5,336 nt of DNA, from positions 1 through 5,336 of the forward strand of contig CANQWJ010000098.1 in the NCBI GenBank assembly GCA_947627525.1. The letters are read 5' to 3'. The DNA comes from an uncultured Bacilli bacterium (GTDB lineage: Bacteria; Bacillota_I; Bacilli_A; RF39; UBA660). Position 1 is the stretch's first letter. The number at the start of each line of letters is the position of its first letter. Position numbers and translations under genes: made by a program. The notes under the pieces are model-generated. The model was given only the letters and a program-made list of their open reading frames with translations, ran no database searches and had not been told where the DNA came from. This document shows positions 3,341-5,336 of the stretch, piece by piece.

Positions 3341-5336
3341 ATGAAAAAAGTTATTTTAAAAATTGATGGTATGAGTTGTAGTGCCTGTTCTTCAGGATTA
3401 GAAAAATATTTAAATAAACAAAAGGGTGTTGAAAAAGCAAGTGTCAATCTTGTTTTAGCCCAAGCTTTGATTGAATATGATGAATCTTTAACAATTGCTG
3501 ATTTAGAACGCTTTGTTTCAGAAGCTGGTTTTGAAAGTCTTGGAATTTTTGATGGTAAAGAAGAAAAAAAGAGTCAAAGAAAAACAAAAACTTTAATTGC
3601 TTTTGGTATTCTTGCTTGTGTTGTTTTATATGTTTCCATGGCTGATATGCTTCGTTTACCAGTTATTCCTTTTTTAGATATGATGAAATATTCTGTTAAT
3701 TATGCCGTAACACTGTTTATTTTAGTTATTCCTTTCTTAGTTTTTGGTTTTGATATCTTTAAGAGTGGCATTAAAAATCTTCTTCATAAAACGCCAAATA
3801 TGGATACTTTAGTTTCACTTGGAGTGTTTGCTAGTTTCTTTTATAGTCTATATAGTATGATTATGATTTTACTCAATAATAGACCAATGTTTTATGTTGA
3901 AAATCTCTATTTTGAATCTTGTGCCATTATTATTTTCTTTATTAAATTAGGACGTTATATTGATGGAAGAAGTAAAGAGAAAACTAAAGAAGCTTTGCAA
4001 GAATTAGTTCAAATTACTCCTAGTATGGCGCTTTTAAAAGTAAAAGATGGTGAAAAGGAAGTAACTATCGACGAAGTTAAAAAGAAAGATATTTTAATAT
4101 GTAAAGCCGGAATGAAGGTCGCCGTTGATGGGGTTATTGTTAAAGGAGAAACACATGTTGATGAAGCATTTATTACGGGTGAATCAATTCCTAGTAAAAA
4201 GGGTAAAGGGGACAAGGTTGTCGCAGGAAGTATTGTCCTTGATGGTTATATTGAATATGAAGCAGAGCGCATTGGAAAAGATTCAACCATTTCCGAAATC
4301 GTTCATTTAGTTGTTGAAGCAACTAATACTAAAGCGCCTATTCAACGTCTTGCGGACATCGTTAGTGGTTATTTTGTACCTAGTATTATTTTGATTGCTG
4401 TTTTGACTTTTGTTGGTTATCTTCTTTTAGGACATCCATTTAGTGAAGCAATCATATCATTTGTCACTGTTTTAGTTGTTGCTTGTCCTTGTGCTTTGGG
4501 TCTTGCAACACCACTTGCTATCGTTGTGAGTGAAGGTTCTTGTGCTAAAAATGGACTTTTAGTAAAGAATAGTACTACTTTGGAAAATGCTCATAAAGTT
4601 GACGTTGTCGTTTTTGATAAAACAGGAACTTTGACATATGGTAATTTAAAAATATCTAAAATCTTTAATTATAGTAAATATAGTGATGATGAACTTATTG
4701 CTTTGGTTGCTAGTGTTGAAAAGAATACAACGCATCCAATTGCGAAAGCTTTTATTAGCTATGCAACTGATAAAAAATTAAAACTTAGTGATGTTAGTAA
4801 TTTTGAAAACTTATCTGGATTAGGACTAAGGGCAACTGTAAACAAAAAAGAAATCTTAGTTGGTAATAGAAAGATATTAAATAAATTAAAAATAAAAGTA
4901 GATTTGCAAGATGAAGAAACTCTATCTAAAGATGGCAATAGTATCATTTATGTCATTGAGAATAAAAAAGTTATTGGTTTAATTGGTGTCAATGATATTG
5001 TAAGAGATAGTGCTAAAAGAGCAGTATCACGTCTACAAAAAATGGGTAAAGAAGTTATTATGTTAACAGGGGACAATGAAAAGACAGCTAATATTATTGC
5101 TTCATATCTAAACATTAAAAAGGTTATTGCAAATGTCTTACCTAAAGAGAAGACAAAAACGATTAAAGATTTAATTTCGGAAGGTAAAAAAGTTATGATG
5201 GTAGGTGATGGTATAAATGATGCGCCATCTCTTGCTAGCGCTACCATTGGTGTTAGTGTCAATAGTGGAACCGATATTGCTGCTGACTCTAGTGATGTCA
5301 TCATAATAAATGATAACTTGGAAAAAATTCCTACTT
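3341..5336 (+). CDS. copA: Copper-exporting P1B-type ATPase CopA, C-terminus beyond the window
   Basis: The 665 visible codons, open to the right edge, encode a Cu(I) efflux ATPase of the cytoplasmic membrane. In order: one HMA metal-binding domain (about 1-68) with GMSCSACS (C13, C16); four membrane helices at about 84-103, 118-138, 155-178 and 190-207; actuator domain with TGES (279-282); helices at about 343-363 and 370-392, the latter carrying the copper-passing CPC (C382-C384); phosphorylation site DKTGT (D426); nucleotide-domain HP (H465, P466); TGDN; and hinge GDGINDAP (622-629). The last two helices with their metal ligands are missing, probably some 40-70 residues. A single HMA domain is fewer than in B. 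subtilis CopA, which has two. GAGGTGA at 3331-3337 supports the ATG. The 45-nt gap after csoR has no terminator or CsoR-type operator, so copA is probably transcribed from the csoR promoter. The visible part contains no tryptophan. Confidence 0.97.
   Translation, partial: MKKVILKIDGMSCSACSSGLEKYLNKQKGVEKASVNLVLAQALIEYDESLTIADLERFVSEAGFESLGIFDGKEEKKSQRKTKTLIAFGILACVVLYVSMADMLRLPVIPFLDMMKYSVNYAVTLFILVIPFLVFGFDIFKSGIKNLLHKTPNMDTLVSLGVFASFFYSLYSMIMILLNNRPMFYVENLYFESCAIIIFFIKLGRYIDGRSKEKTKEALQELVQITPSMALLKVKDGEKEVTIDEVKKKDILICKAGMKVAVDGVIVKGETHVDEAFITGESIPSKKGKGDKVVAGSIVLDGYIEYEAERIGKDSTISEIVHLVVEATNTKAPIQRLADIVSGYFVPSIILIAVLTFVGYLLLGHPFSEAIISFVTVLVVACPCALGLATPLAIVVSEGSCAKNGLLVKNSTTLENAHKVDVVVFDKTGTLTYGNLKISKIFNYSKYSDDELIALVASVEKNTTHPIAKAFISYATDKKLKLSDVSNFENLSGLGLRATVNKKEILVGNRKILNKLKIKVDLQDEETLSKDGNSIIYVIENKKVIGLIGVNDIVRDSAKRAVSRLQKMGKEVIMLTGDNEKTANIIASYLNIKKVIANVLPKEKTKTIKDLISEGKKVMMVGDGINDAPSLASATIGVSVNSGTDIAADSSDVIIINDNLEKIPT

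Noticed and set aside
4009..4215. Minus-strand open frame of 68 codons
   Set aside because: It is antisense to the copA actuator-domain region, has no known motif, and the copA reading is unambiguous.
4125..4310. Plus-strand open frame of 61 codons starting MMGLLL
   Set aside because: It is a different frame of copA across the TGES region; no independent ribosome site or family features.
4759..5304. Two minus-strand open frames (4759-4947 and 4948-5304)
   Set aside because: Both are antisense to the copA nucleotide-binding and hinge regions and show only complement-derived hydrophobic composition.

Overview
The window is low-GC DNA typical of Bacillota or Mollicutes-related Bacilli, possibly an uncultured host-associated lineage (inference only). 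It shows A/T-rich codons, purine-rich Shine-Dalgarno sites, TTGACA/TATAAT-type promoters, short hairpin-plus-T-run terminators and a tRNA gene with an encoded CCA end. Tryptophan is written TGG wherever it occurs. TGA appears as a probable stop only at the end of the HD-domain gene; the other complete genes end in TAA.

Layout: (1) Positions 1-288 are on the minus strand. They hold a tRNA-Gly(UCC) gene with its own consensus promoter and a GNRA-loop terminator, followed by the first 25 codons of an unrecognised gene that runs off the left edge. (2) Positions 325-735 hold a small two-helix membrane protein gene of unknown function with a terminator. (3) Positions 737-1863 hold a two-gene unit: an HD-domain metal-dependent hydrolase of the YpgQ/YedJ type, and an ASCH-domain protein whose start lies 65 nt inside the HD gene. 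(4) Positions 1849-2967 hold a monocistronic gene for a free-standing DHH-DHHA1 phosphoesterase resembling the catalytic half of GdpP. Its promoter has its -35 box inside the ASCH gene, and two tandem perfect inverted repeats fill its leader. (5) Positions 2972-5336 hold a copper-response operon: a CsoR repressor, then a CopA-type Cu(I) P1B-ATPase that continues past the right edge.

The copper operon is the clearest functional unit. A pseudo-palindromic GC-rich operator exactly fills the 17-bp spacer of the csoR promoter. CsoR should sit there without copper and let go on binding Cu(I), inducing both itself and the exporter. No separate CsoR-type operator or good promoter lies between csoR and copA. 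The HD, ASCH and DHH proteins all belong to families acting on nucleotides or RNA, so the middle of the window may be a nucleotide-housekeeping neighbourhood, but a shared pathway is only inference. I see no CRISPR array, insertion sequence, phage gene or convincing new multi-gene system. The most unusual points are C55 in the tRNA, the long HD/ASCH overlap, the tandem palindromes before the DHH gene, and the very short csoR leader.
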